Source: Oricola nitratireducens (lineage in GTDB: Bacteria; Pseudomonadota; Alphaproteobacteria; Rhizobiales; Rhizobiaceae). From it: a stretch of DNA of 64,000 bases. Shown here piece by piece: positions 45,934-55,498 of the stretch. The DNA is taken from assembly GCF_014904745.1 (NCBI RefSeq), contig NZ_JACZCS010000008.1, forward strand, positions 248,001 to 312,000, read 5' to 3'. Below the pieces are notes generated by a model. The model was not told the origin of the DNA and searched no databases. It saw nothing but the letters and a program-made list of their open reading frames with translations. Numbering within the stretch: the stretch's first letter is position 1; every line of letters begins with the position of its first letter. The translations under genes and the position numbers were made by a program.

Positions 45934-47433
45934 GTGTACGAGATCGGTCATTTCATCGGCGGCAAGCGGGTTGCCGGAAAAAGCGGCCGCGAGGCCAATG
46001 TGTTCAACCCCGCGACAGGAGAAGTCCAGGCGACGGTGGCGCTGGCCGACGCGAACGAACTGAACGCGGCGATCGAGAACGCCAAGGCCGCGCAGCCGGC
46101 CTGGGGCGCGACCAATCCGCAGAAGCGCGCCCGCGTGCTGATGAAGTTCGTCGACCTGCTGCACCGCGACATGGACAAACTCGCAGAGGCGCTGTCGCGC
46201 GAACACGGCAAGACGCTTCCCGACGCCAAGGGCGACGTGATCCGCGGGCTGGAAGTGGCCGAGTTCTGCATCGGCGCGCCGCATCTCCTGAAGGGCGAAT
46301 TCACCGAGGGCGCGGGGCCGGGGATCGACATCCATTCGGTGCGCCAGCCGCTCGGCGTCGTCGCCGGCATCACGCCTTTCAACTTCCCAGCGATGATCCC
46401 GATGTGGAAGTTCTGCCCGGCGATCGCGGCCGGCAACGCCTTCATCCTCAAGCCGTCCGAACGCGATCCGTCGGTTCCGATGATGCTCGCCGAACTGATG
46501 CTGGAAGCGGGCCTTCCGGCGGGCATCCTCAATGTCGTCAACGGCGACAAGGAAGCCGTCGACGGCATTCTCGACCATCCCGACATCCAGGCTGTCGGCT
46601 TCGTCGGGTCGACGGCGATTGCGGAATATGTCTATTCGCGCGGCTGCGCCAACGGGAAGCGGGTACAGTGCTTCGGCGGCGCCAAGAACCACATGCTGAT
46701 CATGCCCGACGCCGATCTCGACCAGGCGGTCGACGCGCTGATCGGCGCCGGTTACGGCGCGGCCGGCGAGCGCTGCATGGCCGTTTCGGTGGCCGTGCCA
46801 GTCGGCGAGGAGACGGCGAACCGGCTAATGGACAAGCTGATCCCGCGGGTCGAGAACCTGAAGATCGCGCCTTATACCGCCGGCGACGATGCCGATTTCG
46901 GACCGCTGGTGACGAAGGATGCGCATGCGCGCGTCAAGGGTTATGTCGACAAGGGTATCGAGGAAGGCGCGAAACTCGTTGTCGACGGGCGCGATTTCTC
47001 GATGCAGGGCTACGAGAACGGCTATTTCATCGGCGGCTGCCTGTTCGACAACGTCACCAGGGACATGTCGATCTACAAGGAAGAGATCTTCGGCCCGGTG
47101 CTGTCGGTCGTGCGCGCCAAGACCTACGAGGAAGGGCTCGATCTGGCGATGAGCCACGAATACGGCAACGGCGTCGCGATCTTCACCCGCGACGGCGACG
47201 CAGCGCGCGATTTTGCCGCGCGGATCAATATCGGCATGGTCGGCATCAACGTTCCGATCCCCGTGCCGCTCGCTTACTATACATTCGGCGGGTGGAAGCG
47301 GTCGGGCTTCGGCGATCTCAACCAGCACGGTCCCGATGCCTTCCGCTTCTACACGCGCACGAAGACGATTACCTCGCGCTGGCCCTCTGGTATCAAGGAC
47401 GGCGCCGAGTTCGTCATCCCGACAATGAGTTGA
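45934..47433 (+). CDS. mmsA: CoA-acylating methylmalonate-semialdehyde dehydrogenase
   Basis: A 499-aa aldehyde dehydrogenase of the MmsA type. Signatures: VAGITPFNFPAMIPMWKF, QAVGFVGSTAIAEYVY, catalytic C281 in AAGERCMAVS, and the C-terminal GGWKRSGFGDLNQHG. The GTG start has GGGAGG 6 bases upstream. It converts methylmalonate or malonate semialdehyde to propionyl- or acetyl-CoA with NAD, the last step of valine degradation, and is first in the operon. Confidence 0.93.
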   Translation: MYEIGHFIGGKRVAGKSGREANVFNPATGEVQATVALADANELNAAIENAKAAQPAWGATNPQKRARVLMKFVDLLHRDMDKLAEALSREHGKTLPDAKGDVIRGLEVAEFCIGAPHLLKGEFTEGAGPGIDIHSVRQPLGVVAGITPFNFPAMIPMWKFCPAIAAGNAFILKPSERDPSVPMMLAELMLEAGLPAGILNVVNGDKEAVDGILDHPDIQAVGFVGSTAIAEYVYSRGCANGKRVQCFGGAKNHMLIMPDADLDQAVDALIGAGYGAAGERCMAVSVAVPVGEETANRLMDKLIPRVENLKIAPYTAGDDADFGPLVTKDAHARVKGYVDKGIEEGAKLVVDGRDFSMQGYENGYFIGGCLFDNVTRDMSIYKEEIFGPVLSVVRAKTYEEGLDLAMSHEYGNGVAIFTRDGDAARDFAARINIGMVGINVPIPVPLAYYTFGGWKRSGFGDLNQHGPDAFRFYTRTKTITSRWPSGIKDGAEFVIPTMS

Positions 47434-47488
47434 CCGGGCCGGGAACGCGGAATTTGACCAGTTACCGGTGGTTGGAGGAGATCGCAGG

Positions 47489-48631
47489 ATGAATTTCGAT
47501 TTGAGCGAGGAGCAGCGCGCCATCCAGGAGATGGCGCGCGCATTCGCCGACGACAATCTCGCGTCGAACGCGATTGAGTGGGACGAGACGGGGCACTTTC
47601 CCGAGGACGTCGTGCGTTCGGTCGGCGAACTCGGCCTCGCCGGCATCTATGTCCGCGAGGATGTTGGCGGATCCGGGCTTGGCCGGCTCGACGCCGCGTT
47701 GATCTTCGAGGCGCTGGCGCATGGCTGCCCGTCGATCGGATCCTTCATCTCGATCCACAACATGGTTGCCTGGATGATCGACCGGTTCGGCACCGGGGAG
47801 CAGCGGCAGACATGGCTGCCGAAACTGTGCTCGATGGAACTGATCGCATCCTACTGCCTGACCGAGCCGGGGGCCGGGTCCGACGCGGCGTCGCTGCGCA
47901 CGCGCGCCGAAGCCGACGGTAATGGCTGGAAGCTCAACGGCACCAAGGCCTTCATCTCGGGCGGTGGGTTTTCCGATCTCTATCTTGCCATGGTGCGCAC
48001 CGGCGGCGACGGCCCGAAAGGCGTGTCGGCGGTGTTGGTCGAGAACGGGACGCCGGGGCTTTGCTTCGGCGCCAACGAGCGCAAGATGGGTTGGAAGGCC
48101 CAGCCAACCGCGGAAGTTCAGTTCAACGACTGCAAGATCCCGGCCGATCACCTGCTCGGCGAAGAGGGCAAGGGTTTCAAATACGCCATGGCCGGCCTCG
48201 ACGGCGGCCGGCTCAACATCGCTGCAAGTGCGCTGGGCGCGGCGCAGTCGGCGCTCGACAAGGCGCTTCGCTATGCCAAGGAGCGCAAGGCCTTCGGCAA
48301 TCCGATCGCCGATTTCCAGTCGCTGCAGTTCAAGCTGGCCGACATGGAAACCGAGCTGCAGGCCGCGCGCATATTCCTTTACCAGGCCGCCTCGAAGCTG
48401 GATGCCGGTGCGCCGGACGCCAGCAAGCATTGCGCCATGGCAAAGCGCTTCGTCACAGACACCGCTTTCAAGGTCGCCAACGACGCGCTGCAGATTCACG
48501 GCGGCTACGGCTATCTCGCCGATTTCGGCGTCGAAAAGATCGTGCGCGACCTGCGCGTGCACCAGATCCTCGAGGGCACCAACGAGATCATGCGGGTCAT
48601 CATCGCGCGGCATCTCCTCGCCGAGGTGTGA
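47489..48631 (+). CDS. Acyl-CoA dehydrogenase, isobutyryl-CoA type
   Basis: A 380-aa acyl-CoA dehydrogenase. It has CLTEPGAGSDAASLRTRAE (FAD/substrate loop) and the catalytic-base segment ILEGTNEIMRVIIARHLL. The ATG at 47489 follows GGAGGAGATCGCAGG. Valine-operon position and sequence suit isobutyryl-CoA or short branched-chain acyl-CoA as substrate, electrons passing to ETF. Confidence 0.9.
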   Translation: MNFDLSEEQRAIQEMARAFADDNLASNAIEWDETGHFPEDVVRSVGELGLAGIYVREDVGGSGLGRLDAALIFEALAHGCPSIGSFISIHNMVAWMIDRFGTGEQRQTWLPKLCSMELIASYCLTEPGAGSDAASLRTRAEADGNGWKLNGTKAFISGGGFSDLYLAMVRTGGDGPKGVSAVLVENGTPGLCFGANERKMGWKAQPTAEVQFNDCKIPADHLLGEEGKGFKYAMAGLDGGRLNIAASALGAAQSALDKALRYAKERKAFGNPIADFQSLQFKLADMETELQAARIFLYQAASKLDAGAPDASKHCAMAKRFVTDTAFKVANDALQIHGGYGYLADFGVEKIVRDLRVHQILEGTNEIMRVIIARHLLAEV

Positions 48632-48634
48632 CCG

Positions 48635-49675
48635 GTGACGGATGGCGCAGAAATTGACATCCGAACGCTCGGCCGATGCGGCCGGATCACGCTGACGCGG
48701 CCGAAAGCGCTGAACGCTCTGACCTACGACATGGCGATGGCGATCGAGGCCGCGCTCGACCGCTGGCAGGCGGAGCGCACGGTCGACATGATCGTCATCG
48801 ACGCCGAAGGCGAGCGGGCATTCTGCGCCGGCGGCGACATCGCGCACATGCACGCGACCGGTGCGGCAGGCGACTTTTCCTATGGCCGGAAGTTCTGGGC
48901 CGACGAGTACCGGCTGAACGCAAAGGTCGCCAATTCGGCCATCCCCTATGTCGCGGTGATGGACGGGATCGTCATGGGCGGCGGCGTCGGCATCTCGGCG
49001 CACGGTTCGCACCGTATCGTCACCGAGCGCTCGATGATCGCGATGCCCGAATGCGGAATCGGACTGGTGCCGGATGTCGGCGGCACGCGCATACTCGCCG
49101 ATGCGCCGGGTCATCTTGGCGAGTTCCTCGGCATGACGGGATGGCGCATGACGGGCGCCGACGCGATCCTTGCCGGTTTCGCCGATCTGCTGGTCGCGGG
49201 CGACGACTTGGCGACCGTGAAGGCGGCGCTGGAAGAAACGGCTGATCCGGTCGCGCTCGACGCGTTTGGCCGCGCGCCAGGCGACGCGCCGCTTGTCGGC
49301 CATCGCGAGATCATCGACAGGCATTTCGGCCACGACACTGCGCTTGCCTGCCTGCAATCGCTGGAGGGCGATCCTTCCGAATTCGCGCATAAGGCGGCGA
49401 AAATGATCCGCCAGGCCTGCCCGCTGTCGGTCGCCTGCACTTTCGAGATGATCCGGCGCGGGCGATCGCTTGCGACGATCGAGGAAGTGCTGGCGCTCGA
49501 ATACCGCTTCACCTTTCGCTCGATGTCCGACGGTGATTTCGTGGAAGGCATAAGGGCGCAGATCATCGAGAAGGACCGCAATCCGAAATGGCGGATCGCG
49601 CGGCTGGAAGACGTCAGCCGCGAGACGGTCGAAGCCATGCTTGCGCCGCTGGGCGACAACGAACTGAAACTCTGA
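48635..49675 (+). CDS. 3-hydroxyisobutyryl-CoA hydrolase-like enoyl-CoA hydratase-family protein
   Basis: A 346-aa crotonase-fold protein, longer than standard hydratases and of HIBCH length. Motifs: RAFCAGGDIAHMHATG, GIVMGGGVGISAHGSHRIV and MPECGIGLVPDVGGT, where the Glu and Asp are the hydrolase residues. It starts with GTG 3 bases after the dehydrogenase stop. It should release 3-hydroxyisobutyrate for the mmsB product. Confidence 0.88.
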   Translation: MTDGAEIDIRTLGRCGRITLTRPKALNALTYDMAMAIEAALDRWQAERTVDMIVIDAEGERAFCAGGDIAHMHATGAAGDFSYGRKFWADEYRLNAKVANSAIPYVAVMDGIVMGGGVGISAHGSHRIVTERSMIAMPECGIGLVPDVGGTRILADAPGHLGEFLGMTGWRMTGADAILAGFADLLVAGDDLATVKAALEETADPVALDAFGRAPGDAPLVGHREIIDRHFGHDTALACLQSLEGDPSEFAHKAAKMIRQACPLSVACTFEMIRRGRSLATIEEVLALEYRFTFRSMSDGDFVEGIRAQIIEKDRNPKWRIARLEDVSRETVEAMLAPLGDNELKL

Positions 49676-49688
49676 GGGAGGAAGCCGC

Positions 49689-50576
49689 ATGAGCAGGATC
49701 GCATTCATCGGCCTCGGCAACATGGGTCTGCCGATGGCCATCAACCTGAAAAAGGCGGGGCACGACATCCATGCTTTCGACACGGTCGCCGATGCTGTGG
49801 CCAAGGCCAAGGCCGAGGGCATGACGGCCGCTGCAAGCGCGACGGAGGCGGTCGCGGACGCGGAGTTCATCGTCACGATGCTGCCGAACGGGTCGATTGT
49901 TCTAAAGGTGTTCGAGGACATCGTTCCGGCGGCGAAAAAAGGCGCGGTCATCATCGACTGTTCGACCATCGATGTCGCGAGCGCCAGGAAAGCGCATGAG
50001 ATGGCGGGCAGGGCCGGGCTGCTGCCGCTCGACGCGCCAGTCTCCGGCGGAACGGGTGGCGCGATAGCGGGTACGCTGACCTTCATGGTCGGCGGCTCGG
50101 AGGAAGCTTTCGACAAGGCGGCGCCGATTCTCGACGTCATGGGCGGCAAGCTGGTCCATTGCGGCGACGGCGGCGCGGGCCAGTCGGCCAAGATCTGCAA
50201 CAACATGCTGCTGGGGATCTCGATGATCGGCGCCTGCGAAGCCTTCGCGCTGGCCGAGAAGATCGGCCTGTCTGCGCAGGCCGCCTTCGACGTGATCTCG
50301 ACGTCGTCGGGCTTCTGCTGGTCGGTTAACACATATTGTCCGGTGCCGGGCGTCGGGCCGAAAAGCCCAGCCGACAACGACTACAAGCCGGGCTTCGCGG
50401 CCGAACTGATGCTGAAGGATCTCGGCCTGTCGCAGCAGGCGGCTTCGGATGCGGGGCAGGCGACACCGATGGGCGAACATGCGATGCAGCTCTACGCGAC
50501 CTTCCTGAAGGAAGGCGGGGCGGGCAAGGACTTCTCCGGCATCATCGAATATCTGAAAACCGCGGCGCGAGGCTGA
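49689..50576 (+). CDS. mmsB: 3-hydroxyisobutyrate dehydrogenase
   Basis: A 295-aa beta-hydroxyacid dehydrogenase. Rossmann motif [17 protein letters not shown], substrate segment [15 protein letters not shown] and the catalytic lysine in [16 protein letters not shown]-terminal [14 protein letters not shown] is typical. It oxidises 3-hydroxyisobutyrate to methylmalonate semialdehyde, the substrate of mmsA. AGGGAGGAA precedes the ATG. Confidence 0.93.
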   Translation: MSRIAFIGLGNMGLPMAINLKKAGHDIHAFDTVADAVAKAKAEGMTAAASATEAVADAEFIVTMLPNGSIVLKVFEDIVPAAKKGAVIIDCSTIDVASARKAHEMAGRAGLLPLDAPVSGGTGGAIAGTLTFMVGGSEEAFDKAAPILDVMGGKLVHCGDGGAGQSAKICNNMLLGISMIGACEAFALAEKIGLSAQAAFDVISTSSGFCWSVNTYCPVPGVGPKSPADNDYKPGFAAELMLKDLGLSQQAASDAGQATPMGEHAMQLYATFLKEGGAGKDFSGIIEYLKTAARG

Positions 50577-50581
50577 ACCAC

Positions 50582-51352
50582 ATGAGCGAAGTCGAAATAT
50601 CGATCGACGAGGGCGTCGGCATCATCACGATCAACCGGCCGGCGGCGCTGAACGCGATCAACCACAACGTGATGAACGGGCTCATCGAAGCGGCGGCGAC
50701 ATTCGACACGGACGAGACCATCGGCTGCATCCTGATCACCGGGGCAGGCGACAAGGCCTTCGTCGCCGGCGCGGACATCAAGGAGATGGCGGACAAGTCC
50801 TACATGGACATGTTCCTGGCCGACATCCAGGCCGGATGGGAGCGTTTCTCCGCCACGCGCACGCCGATGATCGCGGCGGTCAACGGTTTTGCGCTCGGTG
50901 GCGGATGCGAGATCGCGATGATGTGCGACATCGTCATCGCCTCCGAGAAGGCGAAGTTCGGTCAGCCGGAAATCAAGCTCGGCGTCATGCCGGGCTGGGG
51001 AGGCACGCAGCGGCTGACGAAGGCGGTCGGCAAGGCCAAGGCGATGGATCTGATCCTGACCGGCCGGATGATGGATGCGGCGGAAGCCGAAAGCGCCGGG
51101 CTCGTGGCGCGGGTGGTGCCGCATGACGAATTGATGAGCGAGGCGCTCGCCGCGGCGAAGGCTGTCGCCTCATTCGGTCGCCCGTCTGTGGTGATGGCCA
51201 AGGAGGCGGTCAACCGCGCCTTCGAGACAACGCTGGCGGAGGGCCTGATGTTCGAGCGGCGCGTATTCTATTCGATGTTCGCGACCGAGGATCAGAAGGA
51301 AGGCATGGATGCCTTCATCAACAAGCGGGCGCCGGATTTCAGGAATCGATAA
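50582..51352 (+). CDS. Enoyl-CoA hydratase
   Basis: A 256-aa crotonase-fold hydratase. Motifs: [16 protein letters not shown] (oxyanion hole), [18 protein letters not shown] with a catalytic Glu, and [17 protein letters not shown] with the second Glu position. It lies 5 bases after mmsB and closes the valine operon, probably hydrating methacrylyl-CoA. Confidence 0.92.
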   Translation: MSEVEISIDEGVGIITINRPAALNAINHNVMNGLIEAAATFDTDETIGCILITGAGDKAFVAGADIKEMADKSYMDMFLADIQAGWERFSATRTPMIAAVNGFALGGGCEIAMMCDIVIASEKAKFGQPEIKLGVMPGWGGTQRLTKAVGKAKAMDLILTGRMMDAAEAESAGLVARVVPHDELMSEALAAAKAVASFGRPSVVMAKEAVNRAFETTLAEGLMFERRVFYSMFATEDQKEGMDAFINKRAPDFRNR

Positions 51353-51635
51353 AGGAATTCCCTGGCTTCTGCGGGACGAATAAAAAGGTCTCATGTCGGT
51401 GGCGAATTCTACCGGTCGCCCCAACACATTCGCCGAATTTCTTCGCCGGGGTTTGACGGTGCAAACTCTTGCGCGGCCGTTCGCTGAGTTGGCGTGCGAT
51501 CAATCGCGCTTGGTCAAGGTTGTCGTCTCGAGTTGAAAACTGCGGGCGGATTCGATGGGCGAAAAGCCATGGAAGAAATTAGACAGCGTCTGCGCCCCGT
51601 GAAAAATTCGGATTCTCAGCCGATGCGGCGCGGAA

Positions 51636-52133
51636 CTATTTAGCGGGTTTGATCCTCTCGTGCGAAGCCGCCGTCCAGGCTGTCCTTTGCGGCGCGCGAC
51701 TGAGGTCGTTACCGGCGTCGATGGCCTTGCGAAGGAGATGCATCAGGGTTTCTGCCTCATCCTCCGTCAGGCCCCGGACGAGCATGTGCTGGGCGGCGTC
51801 GACGGCGGGATCGATCCTTTCGAGCGTGTCGCGCCCCTGATCTGTGATTTGAAGCACGCGGGCGCGGCGGTCCGTGCTGCTGGCGTTGCGCTCGGCCAAG
51901 CCTTTCTGGACGAGGCGGTCCACGACGCCGCCGATGGTGGTGCGGTCATAGGCGATCAGGCCGGCCAGCGTCGCCTGGTCAAGGCCGGGATTGGCCTCGA
52001 TGGCTGAGAGCGCGGCGAATTGCACAGGCGTAAGGTCGAAACCTGCTTCGCCGACCTCTCCGTGAAAGACGGCCACTGCAATCTGTTGGAAGCGGCGCGC
52101 CAGGTGTCCCGGCATTTCATCGAAGTTTCTCAC
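51636..52133 (-). CDS. mobR: MarR-family regulator, MobR-like
   Basis: A 165-aa MarR protein with the winged helix LDQATLAGLIAYDRTTIGGVVDRLVQKGL and DRRARVLQITDQGRD. It is divergent from the mobA-type hydroxylase. In Comamonas the MarR protein MobR represses mobA and is released by 3-hydroxybenzoate; the arrangement here is the same, so the name follows from context as well as family. Operator 52165-52187 lies between. Confidence 0.78.
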   Translation of the reverse strand: MRNFDEMPGHLARRFQQIAVAVFHGEVGEAGFDLTPVQFAALSAIEANPGLDQATLAGLIAYDRTTIGGVVDRLVQKGLAERNASSTDRRARVLQITDQGRDTLERIDPAVDAAQHMLVRGLTEDEAETLMHLLRKAIDAGNDLSRAPQRTAWTAASHERIKPAK

Positions 52134-52164
52134 CGGGTTCTCCCGCGTTTTGGATCATATTGAC

Positions 52165-52187
52165 AGTATACTGATTATCAGTGTACT
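52165..52187. promoter_or_regulatory. Palindromic MarR operator between mobR and mobA
   Basis: A 23-base near-perfect palindrome, AGTATACTGAT-T-ATCAGTGTACT, with one mismatched pair. It lies 31 bases before the mobR start and ~150 bases before mobA. Shape and length fit MarR binding and allow control of both genes. Confidence 0.65.
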
Positions 52188-52339
52188 GATCAATTATCGC
52201 GCCGCACGATGGCGGCCTCCGGCTTGTGTAGCCGAGAGAAGCGTCAATCGCGAGGGGCAGAACGGGCCAGGCGCCCGCAATGGAATGACAAATCCCGGCC
52301 CGAAGCGGCAGGCGGGCACCAAATAGAGGAAGTAGGGTC

Positions 52340-54253
52340 ATGCAATTCCATCTGAACGGCTTTACGACGGGTGATCCGGAAATTTCCGGTCGGACTGAAG
52401 ACGCCATGGCGCTCGCGAACACCGACGCGCTACCCGGCGAGGTCGATGTGCTGATTGTCGGCTGCGGCCCGGCAGGCCTCGCGCTCGCCGCCCAACTCGC
52501 CAAGTTCCCGGACGTCAAGACCCGGATCGTGGAACAGAAGGACGGTGCGCTTACCCATGGCCAGGCGGACGGTATCGCCTGCCGGACCATGGAAATGTTC
52601 AATGCCTTTGGCTTCGCGGAGAAGATCGCCAGGGAAGCCTGCTGGATCTCCGAGGTCACCTTCTGGAAGCCGGATGAGGCCGATCGGACGAAAATCACGC
52701 GCAATGACCGCATCCAGGACGTTGAGGATGGTCTGTCGGAATTCCCGCATGTGGTGCTGAACCAGGCGCGCGTCCATGACCACTTCCTCGATGTGATGCG
52801 CAATGCGCCGAACCGGTTGGAGCCCAATTACTCCCGCAAGTTGGAAAGCGTAGAGGTCGGCACCGGCGAATACCCGGTGACTGCCAAGTTGGAGCGTACG
52901 AATGCCGCGCACGCAGGTCAGATCGAAACGGTCAAGGCGAAATATGTGGTCGGCTGTGACGGTGCGCGCAGCGCCGTTCGTGCCTCCATCGGTCGTTCGC
53001 TCAAGGGCGAAGCGGCTCACCAGGCCTGGGGCGTGATGGATATTCTGGCCGAAACCGACTACCCGGACATTCGCATGAAATCGGTGATCCAGTCTGCCGG
53101 CGAGGGCAGTATTCTGATCATTCCGCGCGAGGGCGGCTATCTGTTCCGTGTTTATGTGGAGCTCGACAAGCTTGCCGAAGACGAGCGCGTCGCCAACAAG
53201 AATATTACTCTCGACTACCTTGTCGACGCTGCCAACCGGATCATGAACCCGTTCAAGCTCGACGTGAAGGAGGTCGCCTGGTGGTCGGTCTATGAAATCG
53301 GGCACCGCATCTGCGACAAGTTTGATGACGTGCCGGCAGAGGGGATTGCCACCCGCCTGCCGCATGTGTTTATCGCCGGTGATGCCTGCCATACCCATAG
53401 CCCGAAGATGGGCCAGGGCATGAACGTTTCCATGCAGGACACCTTCAATCTCGGCTGGAAGCTCGCCTATGTACTCCAGGGCCGCTCCGGACCCGAGTTG
53501 CTGCACACGTACTCCGCCGAACGCAAGGCGATCGCCCAGGATCTGATCGACTTCGACAGCGCGTGGGCACGTATGCTGAGCGCGCCGATCAAATCGGCGG
53601 AAAACCCGGACGGGGTCGATCCGGCGGACGTGAGGAAGCATTTCCAACAGCTCGGCCGTTACACAGCCGGTGTTGCGACCGTGTACGAGCCGTCGGTGTT
53701 GACCGGTGAATCCACGAACCAGCATTTGGCCGAAGGTTTCAAGATCGGCTCGCGCTTCCATTCCGCGCCGGTAATCCGTCTGGGCGACGCCAAGCCGATG
53801 CATCTGGGTCATACGATTGAGGTCGACGGCCGCTGGCGCATCTTTGCCTTCGGCTCCAAGGAAGAACCGGCGGGCGCAAACTCCGCTATTCGCCGTTTGT
53901 GCACCTTCCTGGAACAGTCACCGGACTCGCCGGTGAAGAAATACACGGCCAAGGGGGCCGACATCGACTCCGCTATCGACGTCCGCGCCGTGTTCCAGCA
54001 GGGCTTCCGCGATCTGAACCTCGAAGCGATGCCGTCGCTGCTGCTGCCGAAGAAGGGCAAATACGGCCTGACCGACCGCGAGAAGATGTTCTGCGCCGAC
54101 CTGAAGAGCGGCAACGATATCTTCGACATGCGCGGTATCGATCGGGACAAGGGCTGCATGGTCATTGTCCGGCCGGACCAGTATATCGCCCATGTGCTTC
54201 CGCTCGACGCCCACGCGGAATTGGCGGCCTTCTTCGGCGGTTTCATGATCTGA
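52340..54253 (+). CDS. mobA: 3-hydroxybenzoate 4-monooxygenase (MobA-type flavoprotein)
   Basis: A 637-aa FAD monooxygenase that resembles Comamonas MobA along its full length: MQFHLNGF start, VDVLIVGCGPAGLALAAQL with the dinucleotide motif at 41-46, GQADGIACRTMEMFNAFGFA, SEFPHVVLNQARVHD, VFIAGDACHTHSPKMGQGMN near 342-362, and the C-terminal thioredoxin-like domain. It hydroxylates 3-hydroxybenzoate to protocatechuate using NADPH and O2. No ring-cleavage genes lie in the window. Confidence 0.88.
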   Translation: MQFHLNGFTTGDPEISGRTEDAMALANTDALPGEVDVLIVGCGPAGLALAAQLAKFPDVKTRIVEQKDGALTHGQADGIACRTMEMFNAFGFAEKIAREACWISEVTFWKPDEADRTKITRNDRIQDVEDGLSEFPHVVLNQARVHDHFLDVMRNAPNRLEPNYSRKLESVEVGTGEYPVTAKLERTNAAHAGQIETVKAKYVVGCDGARSAVRASIGRSLKGEAAHQAWGVMDILAETDYPDIRMKSVIQSAGEGSILIIPREGGYLFRVYVELDKLAEDERVANKNITLDYLVDAANRIMNPFKLDVKEVAWWSVYEIGHRICDKFDDVPAEGIATRLPHVFIAGDACHTHSPKMGQGMNVSMQDTFNLGWKLAYVLQGRSGPELLHTYSAERKAIAQDLIDFDSAWARMLSAPIKSAENPDGVDPADVRKHFQQLGRYTAGVATVYEPSVLTGESTNQHLAEGFKIGSRFHSAPVIRLGDAKPMHLGHTIEVDGRWRIFAFGSKEEPAGANSAIRRLCTFLEQSPDSPVKKYTAKGADIDSAIDVRAVFQQGFRDLNLEAMPSLLLPKKGKYGLTDREKMFCADLKSGNDIFDMRGIDRDKGCMVIVRPDQYIAHVLPLDAHAELAAFFGGFMI

Positions 54254-54521
54254 AGGTTTCCCGCCCACGTTGGTTGATGCCCGAATTCAAGAGCGGGCCG
54301 TGACGCAATGACGGTGTCTTCGCGGAACTAGGAAGCACAGGGTGCTTGTCGGAAAAACCGGGGTTGAGGAGGGGCAGGGCGCTGGCTGGCGTCAGGGCAT
54401 GACGAAACGCAGCCCGTTTAAATATTTCAAGACGAGCCCCGAGATCATCGCTTGGCGGTGATGCTGTCTGTTTCAGATCCGTCATTCAATCGACGGTCAT
54501 GTCAGATGAGGGTCACCGACT

Positions 54522-55397
54522 TCAGCAGATCGTCCGCCCACGCGATGCAACATTTCGGTCCGCATACACGAACTGCCGCTCTTTGTTTTGGTCGCTCGCG
54601 CGCATTGCAAGGCCGAACAGCTCGTTTTGTGCCGATATCGCAAGCTTCTTGTAGATGTTTCGCCGGTGCACTTTCACCGTGTGAATGGAGATTCCGAGAT
54701 TGATCGAGATTGAACGGCTTGAGTGCCCCTGGGTGATCAGGGCGGCGATTTCGGCCTCCCGTCCGCTCAAGCGCCGCTTTTTGTCCATGTGCAGGTCCCG
54801 GAACAGTTCGGCAAGATTGCTTGCCGACGACCCAGTGCCTTGCTGCGTGAAGTCGGCCGCAATATGTTGCGCGATATCGACCGCCGCGAGCTGCGCGATC
54901 TTGGGCATGAGGGCTGCCGAGAGCATCTTGAACTTGCGGGATTCGCGCGCGGTGAATTTCGGATAGCCGGCGTTTCGCCCCAACGAAAGATGCGCAACGG
55001 TCGTATCGTCGATCCGGAACAACGCACCTAGTTCGTCCACCATTCCCGTCTTGCGGTAATAGCGTGCGAAATATTCGCTGCTTTCGAACCGGTCGGGTGC
55101 GATTTCGAAGATGCGATGCGCGGACATGAACGGTTCGGCGGCCGCTTTCAGCGCGAATGGGTCCAGCAGGTAGCCGAGGTTGAAATAATCCTCGTCGAAC
55201 GTCTGCCTGAGCGGATCGTCGGGAATCCAGCGGATGATCGAGACTGGCTGGTGGCCGTCCCGATAAACGAGAACGATCACGCTTTGCGGCGCGAATTCTG
55301 TCGTGGCGAATTCGATGAGCGGGGGCATTGCGTCGGCGATCTTGTCGGCCACGGCAATCTTCCCGATCAATTCGTATCGTCGAGCAGGTGTAACCAT
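54522..55397 (-). CDS. LuxR-type regulator with C-terminal helix-turn-helix
   Basis: A 291-aa protein. The C-terminal LuxR/GerE domain lies at ~210-255 (LSGREAEIAALITQGHSSRS, then ISINLGISIHTVKVHRRNIY). The N-terminal ~200 residues form an uncharacterised sensor domain with no clear autoinducer-binding signature (no conserved W/Y/D pattern I can see). It is divergent from the deacetylase-transporter operon, so a small-molecule inducer from that pathway is more likely than quorum sensing. GTG and other starts upstream are possible. Confidence 0.8.
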   Translation of the reverse strand: MVTPARRYELIGKIAVADKIADAMPPLIEFATTEFAPQSVIVLVYRDGHQPVSIIRWIPDDPLRQTFDEDYFNLGYLLDPFALKAAAEPFMSAHRIFEIAPDRFESSEYFARYYRKTGMVDELGALFRIDDTTVAHLSLGRNAGYPKFTARESRKFKMLSAALMPKIAQLAAVDIAQHIAADFTQQGTGSSASNLAELFRDLHMDKKRRLSGREAEIAALITQGHSSRSISINLGISIHTVKVHRRNIYKKLAISAQNELFGLAMRASDQNKERQFVYADRNVASRGRTIC

Positions 55398-55430
55398 TTT
55401 ACTCCTCTATACCGCCTCAAACTGTAAAAA

Positions 55431-55450
55431 AATACCAATCTGGTGGTATT
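55431..55450. promoter_or_regulatory. Perfect palindrome upstream of the deacetylase operon
   Basis: AATACCA-N6-TGGTATT: exact 7-base arms in the 101-base region between the LuxR-type gene (start 55397) and the deacetylase (start 55499). It is a natural operator for the LuxR-type protein, placed where it could act on both promoters. Confidence 0.6.
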
Positions 55451-55498
55451 GGCGAATTCTGGCGATACGGCATTCTGAAATCCCAAAAGGAACCGCTT

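Noticed and set aside
47462-50377. A 971-codon open frame on the minus strand across the valine operon
   Set aside because: It is antisense to five well-supported genes, its translation is low-complexity Arg/Ala/His-rich, and it lacks a recognisable domain. GC-rich third positions create such frames.
51353-51635. Possible tRNA or small RNA in the gap after the valine operon
   Set aside because: No cloverleaf or T-loop GTTCRANYC pattern, no strong hairpin with T-run. I see nothing in it.
54254-54521. Terminator or small gene between mobA and the LuxR-type gene
   Set aside because: A GCCCG...CGGGC pair exists at ~54287 but no T-run follows, and no plausible small ORF is present.
54522-55397. 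Quorum-sensing LuxR receptor
   Set aside because: No luxI gene and no autoinducer-binding residues recognisable in the N-terminal domain.
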